From Pseudomonas frederiksbergensis (GTDB taxonomy: Bacteria; Pseudomonadota; Gammaproteobacteria; Pseudomonadales; Pseudomonadaceae): a stretch of 64,000 bases of DNA. Made by a program: the position numbers and the translations under genes. The stretch is taken from positions 620,001 through 684,000 of the forward strand of contig NZ_MOBM01000012.1 in assembly GCF_003732275.1 (NCBI RefSeq), in the 5' to 3' direction. Below are positions 7,792-16,734 of the stretch, piece by piece. The first letter of the stretch is position 1, and every line of letters begins with the position of its first letter. The notes beneath the pieces are model-generated. The model was given only the letters and a program-made list of their open reading frames with translations, was not told the origin of the DNA and made no database searches.

Positions 7792-9116
7792 ACAACGACC
7801 TTAGTGTGCTGATCGTCGAAGACGACCCCCATGTCCTGCTTGGTTGCCAACAGGCGCTGACCCTGGAAGACATTCCTTGCGTGGGCGTCGGCAGCGCCGA
7901 AGAAGCGCTGGAGCGGGTCGGCGATAACTTCGCCGGCATCGTCATCAGCGACATCCGCCTGCCAGGCATCGATGGCCTGGAACTGCTGACCCGGCTCAAG
8001 GCCCGCGATCGCAGCCTGCCGGTGGTGCTGATTACCGGTCACGGCGACATCTCCATGGCCGTCGGCGCGATGCAGAAAGGCGCCTACGATTTCATGGAGA
8101 AACCCTTCTCCCCGGAACGCCTGGTGGATGTTGCCCGCCGCGCGCTGGAGCAACGCAGCCTGGCGCGGGAAGTGTCGTCGTTGCGCCGGCAACTGTTCGA
8201 GCGGGATTCGCTCGAAGGCCGGATCATCGGGCGCTCGCCGGCCATGCAGAACCTGCGGGAACTGATCGCCAACGTCGCCGACACCTCGGCCAACGTGCTG
8301 ATCGAAGGCGAGACCGGTACCGGTAAAGAATTGGTTGCGCGCTGCCTGCACGACTTCAGCCGTCGGCACACCAAACAGTTCGTCGCGCTGAACTGCGGTG
8401 GCCTGCCGGAGAACCTGTTCGAAAGTGAAATCTTCGGCCACGAGGCCAACGCCTTCACCGGTGCCGGCAAGCGGCGGATCGGCAAGATCGAACACGCCGA
8501 CGGTGGCACGCTGTTTCTAGATGAAGTGGAAAGCATGCCGCTGCCGTTGCAGATCAAACTGCTGCGGGTGTTGCAGGAACGCACCCTCGAACGCCTCGGC
8601 TCGAACCAGAGCGTGGCGGTGGATTGCCGGGTGATCGCCGCGACCAAATCCGATCTGGATCAATCGAGCAAGGCCGGCGAGTTTCGCAGCGACCTGTATT
8701 ACCGCCTGAACGTGGTAACCCTGGAACTGCCGCCGCTGCGCGAACGCCGCGAAGACATCCTGCAACTGTTCGAGCACTTCCTGCAGCAGTCATCCCTGCG
8801 CTTCGACCGCGCGGTGCCAGAGCTGGACAATCAGACCGTGTCGACCCTGATGAGCCACGACTGGCCAGGCAACGTGCGCGAACTGCGCAACGTCGCCGAA
8901 CGCTTCGCGCTCGGTCTGCCGGCCTTCAAAAAATCCGGCGCCAGCGGCAGTAACCAGGGCCTGGCCTTCGCCGAAGCGGTGGAAGCCTTCGAGCGTAACC
9001 TGCTCAGCGATGCCTTGCAGCGCAGCGGCGGCAACCTGACCCAGGCCAGTCAGGAACTGGGAATGGCCAAGACCACGCTGTTCGACAAAGTGAAGAAATA
9101 CGGGCTGAGCCACTGA
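7788..9116 (+). CDS. aauR: Sigma-54-dependent response regulator of the Aau system
   Basis: A 442-residue NtrC/DctD-type activator. The receiver domain has the phospho-acceptor Asp55 in SDIRLPG. The AAA+ domain has Walker A GETGTGKE from about residue 174 and FLDEVES as Walker B. The sigma-54 contact loop reads NAFTGA at 221-226 rather than the usual GAFTGA. The C-terminal Fis-type helix-turn-helix includes NLTQASQELGMAKTTLFDKVKK. It probably binds the paired sites at 2152-2196 and drives the sigma-54 promoter at 2263. It is translationally coupled to aauS upstream (ATGA) and to glpM downstream (TGATG). Confidence 0.94.
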   Translation: MNNDLSVLIVEDDPHVLLGCQQALTLEDIPCVGVGSAEEALERVGDNFAGIVISDIRLPGIDGLELLTRLKARDRSLPVVLITGHGDISMAVGAMQKGAYDFMEKPFSPERLVDVARRALEQRSLAREVSSLRRQLFERDSLEGRIIGRSPAMQNLRELIANVADTSANVLIEGETGTGKELVARCLHDFSRRHTKQFVALNCGGLPENLFESEIFGHEANAFTGAGKRRIGKIEHADGGTLFLDEVESMPLPLQIKLLRVLQERTLERLGSNQSVAVDCRVIAATKSDLDQSSKAGEFRSDLYYRLNVVTLELPPLRERREDILQLFEHFLQQSSLRFDRAVPELDNQTVSTLMSHDWPGNVRELRNVAERFALGLPAFKKSGASGSNQGLAFAEAVEAFERNLLSDALQRSGGNLTQASQELGMAKTTLFDKVKKYGLSH

Positions 9117-9454
9117 TGGACCTGATTTTCAAAGCCACCCTGGGCGCGGCGGTGGTGGTGATTCTTGCCATGCTGGCCAAGACCAAAAACTATTACATCG
9201 CAGGCCTGGTGCCGCTGTTTCCGACCTTTGCGCTGATCGCCCATTACATCGTCGGCAAGGGGCGCTCGCTGGATGATCTGAAAACCACCATCGTGTTTGG
9301 CATGTGGTCGATCATTCCGTACTTCGTCTACCTGGCGACCTTGTATGTGATGGTCGACCGGATGCGATTGGAGGCGTCGCTGGCGGTGGCGGCGGTGGCG
9401 TGGTTGATGGCGGCGACGGTGTTGGTCAGCGTGTGGGTTCGCTTGCACGCCTAA
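9116..9454 (+). CDS. glpM: GlpM family inner-membrane protein
   Basis: A 112-residue, almost wholly hydrophobic protein with about four membrane spans, beginning MDLIFKATLGAAVVVILA. The pattern fits GlpM, a small membrane protein first linked to alginate production in P. aeruginosa and of unknown biochemical role. Its ATG shares one base with the aauR stop, so it is probably co-translated with the regulator. Nothing in the sequence ties its function to amino-acid transport; the coupling is the observation. Confidence 0.8.
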   Translation: MDLIFKATLGAAVVVILAMLAKTKNYYIAGLVPLFPTFALIAHYIVGKGRSLDDLKTTIVFGMWSIIPYFVYLATLYVMVDRMRLEASLAVAAVAWLMAATVLVSVWVRLHA

Positions 9455-9460
9455 ATTCAA

Positions 9461-9590
9461 AAAGATCGCGGCCTGCGGCATTTGCATACACCTGTAGGAG
9501 CTGCCGCAGGCTGCGATCTTTTGATTTTGACCTTCAGCGGTCTAGAGAAAATCAAGATCAAAAGATCGCAGCCTGCGGCAGCTCCTACAG
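9461..9590. repeat. REP cluster, family C (GTAGGAGCTGCCG-AGGCTGCGATCTTTT)
   Basis: Three copies or part-copies of the family C unit in alternating orientation lie after glpM: AAAGATCGCGGCCTGCGGCA, then GTAGGAGCTGCCGCAGGCTG, then the complement again ending CAGCTCCTAC. The GATCTTTTGATTTT segments would make the hairpin a usable terminator for glpM and, on the other strand, for the convergent oxidoreductase gene. Confidence 0.88.
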
Positions 9591-9599
9591 ATCGAGCCA

Positions 9600-10268
9600 T
9601 TAGCCGTTGACCGTTCCGCCCTTGGCCTCACTCATGATCTGACGAATCGCACCGACAAACGTCTCCACCGGCTGCCCGCCACTGACGGCGTACTGCCCGT
9701 TGAACACCACCGTCGGCACTGAACTCACCTCGCGCGTTAACCACAACTGTTCTTCCTCGCGAACCTCTTTGGCGAATTCGTCCGAAGCCAGGATCGCCTC
9801 GGCCCGCTGCCGATTCAGCCCCACGCTTTCGGCGATCTGCGCCAATTGCCCGTGATCGGAAGGATTGCCGCCCTCGGTGAAATACGCCTTGAACAGTGCG
9901 TCTTTCAGGTTGAACTGCAACCCTTCCTGCCCCGCCCAATGCAGCAAGCGGTGAGCATCGAACGTGTTGTAGATACGGCTGTTGCCGTCCGTGCGAAAGG
10001 CAAACCCGACCTCGGCGCCACGCGCGCGGATCATTTCGCGGTTCTTCTGCGATTGCTCAGGCGTCGAGCCGTACTTTTCGCTGATGTGTTCGGTGATGTT
10101 CTGGCCTTCGGGGCCCATCTTCGGGTTCAGTTCGAACGGCTGGAAACGGATCTCGGCCTGGATTTCGTCGCCGAGCATATCCAGGGCGCGGGTCAGGCCA
10201 TACAGGCCGACGACGCACCAGGGGCAAGACACGTCGCTGACGAAATCGATTTTCAGGGGGGTACTCAT
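9600..10268 (-). CDS. DsbA-family oxidoreductase (FrnE-like)
   Basis: A 222-residue thioredoxin-fold protein with the active-site motif CPWC at residues 15-18 right after the first strand (KIDFVSDVS). No signal peptide is present, which together with the position of the CXXC points to the cytosolic FrnE/2-hydroxychromene-isomerase-like branch rather than periplasmic DsbA. The C-terminal cis-proline region reads SSVPTVVFNGQYAVSGGQPVE, typical of FrnE. The start at 10268 was preferred over an upstream in-frame ATG because it has GAGGTG at proper spacing and starts at the conserved N-terminus. The substrate is unknown; a general thiol-redox role is inferred. Confidence 0.87.
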   Translation of the reverse strand: MSTPLKIDFVSDVSCPWCVVGLYGLTRALDMLGDEIQAEIRFQPFELNPKMGPEGQNITEHISEKYGSTPEQSQKNREMIRARGAEVGFAFRTDGNSRIYNTFDAHRLLHWAGQEGLQFNLKDALFKAYFTEGGNPSDHGQLAQIAESVGLNRQRAEAILASDEFAKEVREEEQLWLTREVSSVPTVVFNGQYAVSGGQPVETFVGAIRQIMSEAKGGTVNG

Positions 10269-10350
10269 CACACACCTCGCAGGCTTGGGTCGCCGGAAAG
10301 TTTGAACGATACACCTGACAGTCCGAGGTGGCAGCCATTCCACTATTCCC

Positions 10351-10440
10351 CTGTGGGAGCGAGCCTGCTCGCGAAGGCGTCATGTCAGTTGATATCTGCA
10401 TTGGCTGATACACCGCCATCGCGAGCAGGCTCGCTCCCAC
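10351..10440. repeat. REP doublet, family B
   Basis: Inverted arms CTGTGGGAGCGAGCCTGCTC and the complement GCGAGCAGGCTCGCTCCCAC are separated by about 45 bases. It occupies the first part of the 542-base gap between the oxidoreductase and the DUF6124 gene; the structured leader holds most of the rest. Between 10441 and 10586 I see only short imperfect inverted repeats. Confidence 0.92.
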
Positions 10441-10586
10441 CCTGGGTTTTGGGGTGTTCTTGAGGGCGTGTTTAGTTCTGTTTAGCGTTACTTCCTGAAA
10501 GCTACAGCGCCTTGCGCCGTCGCCTACAACCACGTCAGAATCCGCTGGCTTGTGCGCCTGGAGGCCCGTCGGTAACTTGGTTCGTG

Positions 10587-10810
10587 TCACTGATTCCCAG
10601 TGATCGGGTTTAGTAGCCCGACTTTTTCCATCCGGACGTATAAGTGTCATCCAGTCAGGCATTCGCTTGCACTTGATGGTGGCTGTGCGCATGGCGCCTT
10701 CGGGCGCGCCGGTTTTGGATGGGTGGCCGGTCTACTAACTTGCGCACAGCTGCCACCCTTCCGTTTAGTAGCGAGACAGGTTGCGGCTCTACTATCAGGA
10801 GTACCCTCCA
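10587..10810 (+). ncRNA. Candidate structured leader / cis-regulatory RNA of the DUF6124 gene
   Basis: Several hairpins follow each other. TCACTG/CAGTGA lies at 10587-10603. TCGGG/CCCGA at 10604-10621 has loop TTTAGTAG and is followed by a CTTTTT run, so it looks like a terminator. A long stem GGTGGC-TGTGCGC (10678-10690) pairs with GCGCACA-(GCT bulge)-GCCACC (10742-10757), 13 bp, and encloses a UUCG-capped GCGCC/GGCGC hairpin at 10694-10707. TTTAGTAG recurs at 10764-10771, and complementary CTACTAA and CTACTA occur at 10732-10738 and 10789-10794, so loop-loop or alternative pairings are possible. The ribosome site AGGAG (10797-10801) sits in a small GGAG-TACC-CTCC hairpin directly before the start codon. 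The structure is seen in the sequence; the regulatory role is inferred. Confidence 0.65.
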
Positions 10811-11167
10811 ATGTTCAAGATCACACCCAATCCACCGGAAACCGACGACGTTTCCCCGTACGAAACCCCAAACTCCAAAAAGCTCAACGAAGCCGCCGAC
10901 CGCGCCCTCGATTACTACCTCAAGCCGGTCATTCCCAAAGACACCCCACGCAAACCCAGCACCCTTTACCTCGTCGCCCCCGACGCCGATAACGAAACCC
11001 TGCTGGTCAACGCCTGCGAATCGCTGGCGGCAGCGAGCGTGATGTTGAGCGATTTCGCAGGGCTGCTGAACGGCCCGCAGCGCAACACCGTGCTCGGTAT
11101 CCAGCACTCCGTCATGTTGGGTGAACTGGCGGTGAACCGGATGCTGGATAACTTCGTTCCGACGTAA
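10811..11167 (+). CDS. DUF6124 (formerly DUF3077) family protein
   Basis: A 118-residue soluble protein starting MFKITPNPPETDDVSPYETP, with an acidic, proline-rich N-terminus and an all-helical C-terminal half (SLAAASVMLSDFAGLLNGPQ). I recognise it as the Pseudomonas-restricted DUF6124 type, which has no known function. The ATG at 10811 follows AGGAG by nine bases; an earlier in-frame ATG at 10781 lies within the structured leader and would add ten unrelated residues. REP doublets stand on both sides. Nothing in the sequence suggests an enzymatic activity; regulation by the leader RNA seems likely. Confidence 0.82.
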   Translation: MFKITPNPPETDDVSPYETPNSKKLNEAADRALDYYLKPVIPKDTPRKPSTLYLVAPDADNETLLVNACESLAAASVMLSDFAGLLNGPQRNTVLGIQHSVMLGELAVNRMLDNFVPT

Positions 11168-11195
11168 AACCTGAACCTGTCGGAGAACCTAAAAC

Positions 11196-11282
11196 CTGTG
11201 GGAGCGAGCCTGCTCGCGATAGCGGTCTATCTGCTACATCAATACTGACTGGGCAGCCATCGCGAGCAGGCTCGCTCCCACA
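11196..11282. repeat. REP doublet, family B
   Basis: Arms CTGTGGGAGCGAGCCTGCTC and GCGAGCAGGCTCGCTCCCAC flank about 40 bases between the DUF6124 gene and the convergent hydrolase gene. Confidence 0.92.
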
Positions 11283-11296
11283 TTGGGTTTTGGGTG

Positions 11297-12331
11297 TTAC
11301 AGAAGATTGCGCTCGGCTACTGGATCGATCTGCGCCCAATGCGAGGTGTCTTCGCGATGGGCCTGCAAATACGGCAACACCGCCGCCAACAACGGCGCCT
11401 TGAACGCCTCTTGAAAACGATGGGCCAACCCCGGGATCAGCTTCAACTGACTGCCACGGATGTGCGCCGCCAGATGCACGCCATGCATCACCGGCAACAA
11501 CGGATCGGCGGTACCGTGAACCACCAGCGTCGGCACCCGCAGTTGGTTGAGCAGCGCCACGCGGCTCCGTTCGGCGAGGATGGCCATGATCTGGCGCTTC
11601 ACGCCCTCCGGGTTGAACGCCCGGTCATAGGATTGCGCTGCCTGTTGTAACAACGCCTGCCGGTCATCGCTTACCGCCGGGCTACCCAGCGCCGCCAGCA
11701 AATCAGCCTGTTGCTCCAGCGCCACCTCGCGATTCGGCGCGCCGCGTCGCGCGAGTAGCTGCACCAGCGCCGCACTCGGTGCTGGCAAGCCTTCGGCACC
11801 CGAGCTGGTCATCAGCAACGTCAGGCTCTCGACACGCTGCGGTGCCATGGCCGCCATATGCTGAGCGATCATCCCGCCCATGCTCGCACCCAGTACGTGG
11901 AATTGCTCGACGTGCAAGGCATCCATCAGTCCAAAGGCATCGCCCGCCATGTCGGTCAGGGTGTACGGCGCCGATACCGGCAAACCGAGTTTGTAGCGCA
12001 ATACTTCGAAAGTCAGGTTGGCCTCGATAGGCGTCTGTCGCCAAGTCGAGAGACCCACATCGCGATTGTCATAACGAATCACCCGAAAACCCTGCTGACA
12101 CAGCGCAACCACCACCTCGTCCGGCCAGTGAATCAACTGCCCACCCAGGCCCATCACCAGCAACAACGCAGGGTCCGAGGCACGGCCAATGCTCTGGTAC
12201 GCCAGGCTCACCTGATCCAGATCGACCCGTTCGGTCGGAACATTGACATCGCAACGAGACGCCGCAAGAGACGGAAAGCCGAATAACACAGCGGCCAGAA
12301 AGACCGCTGTGGATAAAAATCGTGCACGCAT
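11297..12331 (-). CDS. Exported alpha/beta-fold hydrolase
   Basis: A 344-residue alpha/beta hydrolase. The N-terminus [22 protein letters not shown] is a signal peptide, so the enzyme probably acts in the periplasm. The nucleophile elbow GASMG centres on Ser150, the oxyanion-side motif is [13 protein letters not shown] near residue 60, the acid is in [12 protein letters not shown] and the histidine in PGLAHRFQ. The triad is thus complete. The start was placed at 12331 because upstream in-frame codons lie in repeat DNA and would bury the signal peptide. The substrate cannot be told from sequence; esterase or lipase activity is the general expectation. Confidence 0.85.
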   Translation of the reverse strand: MRARFLSTAVFLAAVLFGFPSLAASRCDVNVPTERVDLDQVSLAYQSIGRASDPALLLVMGLGGQLIHWPDEVVVALCQQGFRVIRYDNRDVGLSTWRQTPIEANLTFEVLRYKLGLPVSAPYTLTDMAGDAFGLMDALHVEQFHVLGASMGGMIAQHMAAMAPQRVESLTLLMTSSGAEGLPAPSAALVQLLARRGAPNREVALEQQADLLAALGSPAVSDDRQALLQQAAQSYDRAFNPEGVKRQIMAILAERSRVALLNQLRVPTLVVHGTADPLLPVMHGVHLAAHIRGSQLKLIPGLAHRFQEAFKAPLLAAVLPYLQAHREDTSHWAQIDPVAERNLL

Positions 12332-12460
12332 GAAAAACACCGAAACGCAGAACTCCAGTAGAGCGCGAGTCTGATGAAGTTTGTTCAAGCGCGCTGCCAC
12401 AGTTACGTGACAGTTTGATGAAGAGTGCCGAGCGGTCATTTCCAAGACCGAGTTATCGTT

Positions 12461-12560
12461 CATCGCGAGCAGGCTCGCTCCCACATTTTTTGATGGATGT
12501 CGTACACAAAACCTGCGATCGACCTCAATCCAATGTGGGAGCGAGCCTGCTCGCGATGGC
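12461..12560. repeat. REP doublet, family B
   Basis: Inverted arms CATCGCGAGCAGGCTCGCTC at 12461 and GTGGGAGCGAGCCTGCTCGC ending near 12556 face each other between the hydrolase promoter and the 3' end of metE. Confidence 0.92.
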
Positions 12561-12564
12561 GTCC

Positions 12565-14877
12565 TTAAGCCAACTGACCACGCAACTGCCGCGCCGCCGC
12601 CACCATATTGACCAACGCCGCCTCAGTCTCCGCCCAGGCGCGAGTCTTCAACCCGCAATCCGGATTGACCCACAACCGCTCCGCCGGAATCCGCTTCACC
12701 GCTTTGCTCATCAACTTCACCATCTCGGCTGTGTCCGGCACCCGTGGTGAGTGGATGTCATAAACACCCGGGCCGATGTCGTTCGGGTAGTCAAACGCTT
12801 CGAAGGCCTCCAGCAATTCCATGTCCGAACGCGAGGTTTCGATGGTGATCACGTCGGCGTCCATCGCCGCGATGGACTGGATCACGTCGTTGAATTCGCT
12901 GTAGCACATGTGGGTGTGGATCTGGGTTTCGTCGCGCACGCCCGATGCACTCAGGCGAAAGGCTTCCACCGCCCAGTCGAGGTACTCCTGCCATTGCGCC
13001 CGGCGTAGCGGCAGCCCTTCGCGGAACGCGGCTTCGTCGATCTGCACGATTTTGATGCCGGCGTTTTCCAGGTCCACCACTTCATCGCGCAAGGCCAGGG
13101 CCAGTTGCTGCGCCTGAATTTTGCGCGAGACGTCTTCGCGCGGGAACGACCACATCAGCATGGTCACAGGGCCGGTGAGCATGCCTTTCATGACCTTGTC
13201 GGTCAGGCTCTGGGCATAGGTGATCCAGTCGACTGTCATCGGCTTCGGACGGCTCAGGTCGCCATAAATGATCGCCGGTTTGACGCAGCGCGAACCGTAG
13301 CTCTGGACCCAGCCGAACCGGGTGAACAAGTAACCGTCCAGTTGTTCGGCGAAGTACTCGACCATGTCGTTGCGCTCGGCTTCACCATGCACCAGCACGT
13401 CCAGGCCCAGGCGCTCCTGGATTTGCACGGCGTGGCGGATTTCGCTGTGCATGGCATCGGTGTAATCGTTGGCCGACAGCTTTCCTTGCTTGAAGGCCTG
13501 GCGCGCCAGACGGATCGAACCAGTCTGTGGGAACGAGCCGATGGTGGTGGTCGGGAACGCCGGCAGTTTCAGCCGTGCCTGTTGTTGTTCGATGCGTTTG
13601 GCAAACGGCGAGTGACGTTGGCTGTCCGCTGCGCCGATGGCGTTGATTCGGGCCTGAACATCCGTTTTGTGGATACGCGGAGATTGAGCGCGACTGGCTG
13701 CAATGGCGCGGCTTTCGGCCAGTGCGGCTTGCACCTTCGGCGCTTGCGGATCATTCAGGGCATCACGCAGCACGGCGATTTCACCGCACTTCTGCACGGC
13801 AAACGCCAGCCAGCTTTTCAGTTCCGGATCGAGTTTGTCTTCACGTTCCAGGTCCACCGGGCTGTGCAGCAACGAGCAGGAACTGCTGACCCACAAGTTA
13901 TCGCCAAAACGCTCCAGGGCCGGTTGCAGTTGCGCGAGGACTTGCTCCAGTTCGCAACGCCAGACGTTGCGGCCGTTGACCAGGCCTACCGAGAGAATCT
14001 TGTAGGTCGGCAGGCGATCCAGCACTTGGCCGAGTTGATCCGGTGCGCGCACGGCGTCGATGTGCAAGCCTTGCACCGGCAGGCCGACAGCCAGGCCGAG
14101 GTTGTCTTCCAGGCCACTGAAGTAAGTCGCCACGAGCTTTTTCAGCGGCGAGTATTGAAGGATGTGATAGGCGCGTTCGAAGGCGCTTTTCCAGGCCTGT
14201 GGCAGGTCGAGGGTCAGGATCGGTTCGTCGATCTGCACCCACTCCACGCCTTGGGCAGCGAGGCGACCGAGGATTTCACCGTAGATCGGCAGCAGGCGCT
14301 CCAGCAGATCCAGCCTATCGAAGTCGCTGCCTTTCGCCTTGCCCAGCCATAGGTAAGTCAACGGGCCGATGATTACCGGTTTGACGTTGTGGCCCAGGGC
14401 TTTGGCTTCATCGACTTCGTCGAACAGCTGTTCCCAGCTCAGTTTGAATTGTTGGTCTGCGCTGAACTCCGGGACCAGGTAGTGGTAGTTGGTGTCGAAC
14501 CACTTGGTCAGTTCCTGAGCATATTGCGCCTTGCCATGTTCACCGCCGCAGCAGGCCGCGCTAGCGCCACGGGCCATGGCGAACAGGGTGTCGAGTGTCG
14601 GCAGGCCGCGGGAATCTTTGGCACTGTCGAAGCGCTCGGGAATCACGCCAAAGGTCAGGGAGTGAGTCAGTACCTGGTCGTACCAGGCGAAGTCGCCTAC
14701 GGGCAGCAGGTCGATGCCGGCGTCTTTCTGCAATTGCCAGTGGGTGGCGCGCAATTGGCGGCCCACACTTTTCAATGCGTTCTGGTCAAGATCGCCCTTC
14801 CAGTAGGATTCGAGGGCTTTTTTCAATTCGCGGTCGGCGCCGATGCGCGGAAAACCGAGTGTGTGGGCCAAGGCCAT
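12565..14877 (-). CDS. metE: Cobalamin-independent methionine synthase MetE
   Basis: Transfers the methyl group of 5-methyltetrahydropteroyltri-L-glutamate to homocysteine, the last step of methionine synthesis, without B12. The 770-residue length fits the family. It opens with [20 protein letters not shown], the typical N-terminus. The C-terminal catalytic domain has the zinc ligands in [18 protein letters not shown] and NPDCGLKTR. The start at 14877 gives the family N-terminus; an upstream in-frame ATG at 14943 lies in the metR operator and was rejected. It is divergent from metR, with a palindromic LysR-type site between them, so MetR activation with homocysteine as co-inducer is expected. 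Confidence 0.97.
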   Translation of the reverse strand: MALAHTLGFPRIGADRELKKALESYWKGDLDQNALKSVGRQLRATHWQLQKDAGIDLLPVGDFAWYDQVLTHSLTFGVIPERFDSAKDSRGLPTLDTLFAMARGASAACCGGEHGKAQYAQELTKWFDTNYHYLVPEFSADQQFKLSWEQLFDEVDEAKALGHNVKPVIIGPLTYLWLGKAKGSDFDRLDLLERLLPIYGEILGRLAAQGVEWVQIDEPILTLDLPQAWKSAFERAYHILQYSPLKKLVATYFSGLEDNLGLAVGLPVQGLHIDAVRAPDQLGQVLDRLPTYKILSVGLVNGRNVWRCELEQVLAQLQPALERFGDNLWVSSSCSLLHSPVDLEREDKLDPELKSWLAFAVQKCGEIAVLRDALNDPQAPKVQAALAESRAIAASRAQSPRIHKTDVQARINAIGAADSQRHSPFAKRIEQQQARLKLPAFPTTTIGSFPQTGSIRLARQAFKQGKLSANDYTDAMHSEIRHAVQIQERLGLDVLVHGEAERNDMVEYFAEQLDGYLFTRFGWVQSYGSRCVKPAIIYGDLSRPKPMTVDWITYAQSLTDKVMKGMLTGPVTMLMWSFPREDVSRKIQAQQLALALRDEVVDLENAGIKIVQIDEAAFREGLPLRRAQWQEYLDWAVEAFRLSASGVRDETQIHTHMCYSEFNDVIQSIAAMDADVITIETSRSDMELLEAFEAFDYPNDIGPGVYDIHSPRVPDTAEMVKLMSKAVKRIPAERLWVNPDCGLKTRAWAETEAALVNMVAAARQLRGQLA

Positions 14878-14942
14878 GGTAAGAGTTCTCTCTATAAAGG
14901 ACGCTATAAAACATGGTGCTATTGTCGACAGCCCACCCAACA

Positions 14943-14955
14943 TGAGACAAACTCA
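14943..14955. promoter_or_regulatory. Candidate MetR binding site in the metE-metR intergenic region
   Basis: TGAGACAAACTCA is a TGAG-N5-CTCA interrupted palindrome, close to the TGAA-N5-TTCA form of MetR sites in enterics. It lies 66 bases from the metE start and about 43 bases from metR, where a divergent LysR-type regulator would bind. Confidence 0.55.
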
Positions 14956-14997
14956 ACCTTTTCGTGTTGATCACAAGTTTTCCTCATGGAGCCCCCG

Positions 14998-15915
14998 GTG
15001 CTTGAAATCCGTCACCTGAAAACCCTGCACGCCTTGCGCGAAGCCGACAGCCTGGTGGATGCGGCCGACCGCTTGCACCTGACCCAATCGGCGCTGTCCC
15101 ATCAGTTCAAGGAGCTGGAAGAGCGCATGGGCATGCAGCTGTTCGTGCGCAAGACCAAACCGGTGCGTTTCACCAGTGCCGGCTTGCGCCTGCTGCAACT
15201 GGCCGACGCCACCCTGCCATTGCTGCGCGGCGCCGAGCGTGACATTGCACGGCTGGCCGGTGGCACTGCGGGGCGTTTGCACATGGCGATCGAGTGCCAC
15301 AGTTGCTTTCAGTGGCTAATGCCGACCATCGACCAGTTCCGCGATGCCTGGCCGGAAGTCGAGCTGGACCTGGCCTCGGGGTTCTCCTTCGCCCCGCTGC
15401 CGGCGCTGGCCCGAGGCGACCTGGACCTGGTGGTGACCTCCGACCCATTGGAATTGGTCGGGATCACTTACGTGCCGTTGTTCACCTATGAGGCCATGCT
15501 CGCGGTGGCTAATCAGCACCGCTTGGCGAGCAAGCCGTACATCGTGCCCGAGGATCTGCTGACGGAAACCTTGATCACTTACCCGGTGGAGCGTGATCGG
15601 CTGGACATCTTCACCCGCTTCCTTGAGCCAGCCGACATCGAACCGGCCCAGGTCCGCACCTCGGAACTGACGGTGATGATGATGCAACTGGTGGCCAGCG
15701 GTCGCGGCGTCTGCGGCATGCCCCATTGGGCGCTGCATGAATACAGCTCACGGGGTTATGTGAAGGCCAAGCGACTGGGGGAGAAAGGTTTGTTCGCGAC
15801 GCTGTATGCCGGGATTCGCGCCGACATGCTGGACGCACCGTACATGCGCGACTTTTTGCTGACGGCCAAGGACACGTCGTTCTCGACGCTGGATGGGGTT
15901 AGTGCAGTTCGCTGA
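14998..15915 (+). CDS. metR: LysR-type regulator MetR
   Basis: A 305-residue LysR-family activator of methionine genes. The N-terminal winged helix-turn-helix is LEIRHLKTLHALREADSLVDAADRLHLTQSALSHQFKELE; the substrate-binding domain follows from about residue 90 (GRLHMAIECHSCFQWLMP). I chose GTG at 14998 because GGAG stands at good spacing before it and it gives the usual family N-terminus; the ATG at 14986 has no visible ribosome site and adds only MEPP. It is divergent from metE. Confidence 0.93.
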   Translation: MLEIRHLKTLHALREADSLVDAADRLHLTQSALSHQFKELEERMGMQLFVRKTKPVRFTSAGLRLLQLADATLPLLRGAERDIARLAGGTAGRLHMAIECHSCFQWLMPTIDQFRDAWPEVELDLASGFSFAPLPALARGDLDLVVTSDPLELVGITYVPLFTYEAMLAVANQHRLASKPYIVPEDLLTETLITYPVERDRLDIFTRFLEPADIEPAQVRTSELTVMMMQLVASGRGVCGMPHWALHEYSSRGYVKAKRLGEKGLFATLYAGIRADMLDAPYMRDFLLTAKDTSFSTLDGVSAVR

Positions 15916-15960
15916 AATCCTGTCGATTCTGATCAAAGTTGAAGGGTGATTGTTCAGGCC

Positions 15961-16210
15961 TCATCGCGGGCAAGCCCGCTCACACATTGGATCTGCGGGG
16001 ATTCACAAAAAATGGGGTCACAGCAGATCTCCTATGTGTGGGAGCGAGCAGCGACAGGTCTGGGTGTTTCGGAATCGTGGCGAGGGAGCTTGCTCCCGTT
16101 CGGCTGCGAAGCAGTCGTAAACCAGGGGTATGCGGAGTGTCTGAAAACATGCGATTGCAGGTTTTTGGGGCTGCTACGCAACCCAGCGGGAGCAAGCTCC
16201 CTCGCCACAA
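15961..16210. repeat. REP elements: decayed family B and a family A doublet
   Basis: A diverged family B arm (CGCGGGCAAGCCCGCTCACA) lies at 15966-15985 and a fragment GTGTGGGAGCGAGCAGCGA near 16037. A complete family A doublet then runs from 16075 to 16210 with arms GTGGCGAGGGAGCTTGCTCC and its complement. Together they fill the 301-base gap between the converging metR and acetyltransferase genes; I see nothing else in it. Confidence 0.88.
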
Positions 16211-16216
16211 CAGCCC

Positions 16217-16732
16217 TTATGCCAAAGATTCAGCGGTGAGCTCACGCCACATATGGATCTTGTCGAAGTAGTCTTCGCCGACTCGCACCGCCAATGGTTC
16301 CAGGCCGAACTGCACGAAGCCGCAACGCTGATACAGCTTGAAGGCAGCTTCATTGCCGGCGGTGACGGTCAACTGGATCAGCCGCAGCCCCTGATGGGAC
16401 TGCGCTTCAGCCAACGCAGCCTGAACCAGTTGATAACCGAGCCCGCGCTGCCGCACCGTGCTTGTCACGTACATGCCAAACAACGTCGCCTTGTGCCGGG
16501 CCTTCTCCCGGGCTTCGAACGCCAGGCCGACGATGCCCGCCAACTTGCCCTCCTCGAATGCACCAAGTACCCGGTCCAGCTTGCTGGTCAGGCGCGATTC
16601 CCACCAACTCAGGGGCATCACCGCGCGCTCGCGCACGCTGGAAGTGAATGCCTGGGGATACAAGTCATAGGCCTCAAGCATCAGCGCCCGATACTCCAGG
16701 GCATGGCTGGCATCAAGCCGTTGAATCCACAT
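16217..16732 (-). CDS. GNAT-family N-acetyltransferase
   Basis: A 171-residue acetyl-CoA-dependent acetyltransferase. The central beta-strand and P-loop-like motif A read MYVTSTVRQRGLGYQLVQAAL, with RQRGLG in the position of the acetyl-CoA pyrophosphate loop. Motif B follows in NEAAFKLYQRCGFVQFG. The acceptor is unknown. It starts two bases after the LysE-type exporter gene ends, so the two and the Nudix gene form one operon. Confidence 0.87.
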   Translation of the reverse strand: MWIQRLDASHALEYRALMLEAYDLYPQAFTSSVRERAVMPLSWWESRLTSKLDRVLGAFEEGKLAGIVGLAFEAREKARHKATLFGMYVTSTVRQRGLGYQLVQAALAEAQSHQGLRLIQLTVTAGNEAAFKLYQRCGFVQFGLEPLAVRVGEDYFDKIHMWRELTAESLA

Positions 16733-16734
16733 CT

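Noticed and set aside
13105..14352. 415-codon frame opposite metE
   Set aside because: Shadow of metE, whose zinc ligands and length are all present.
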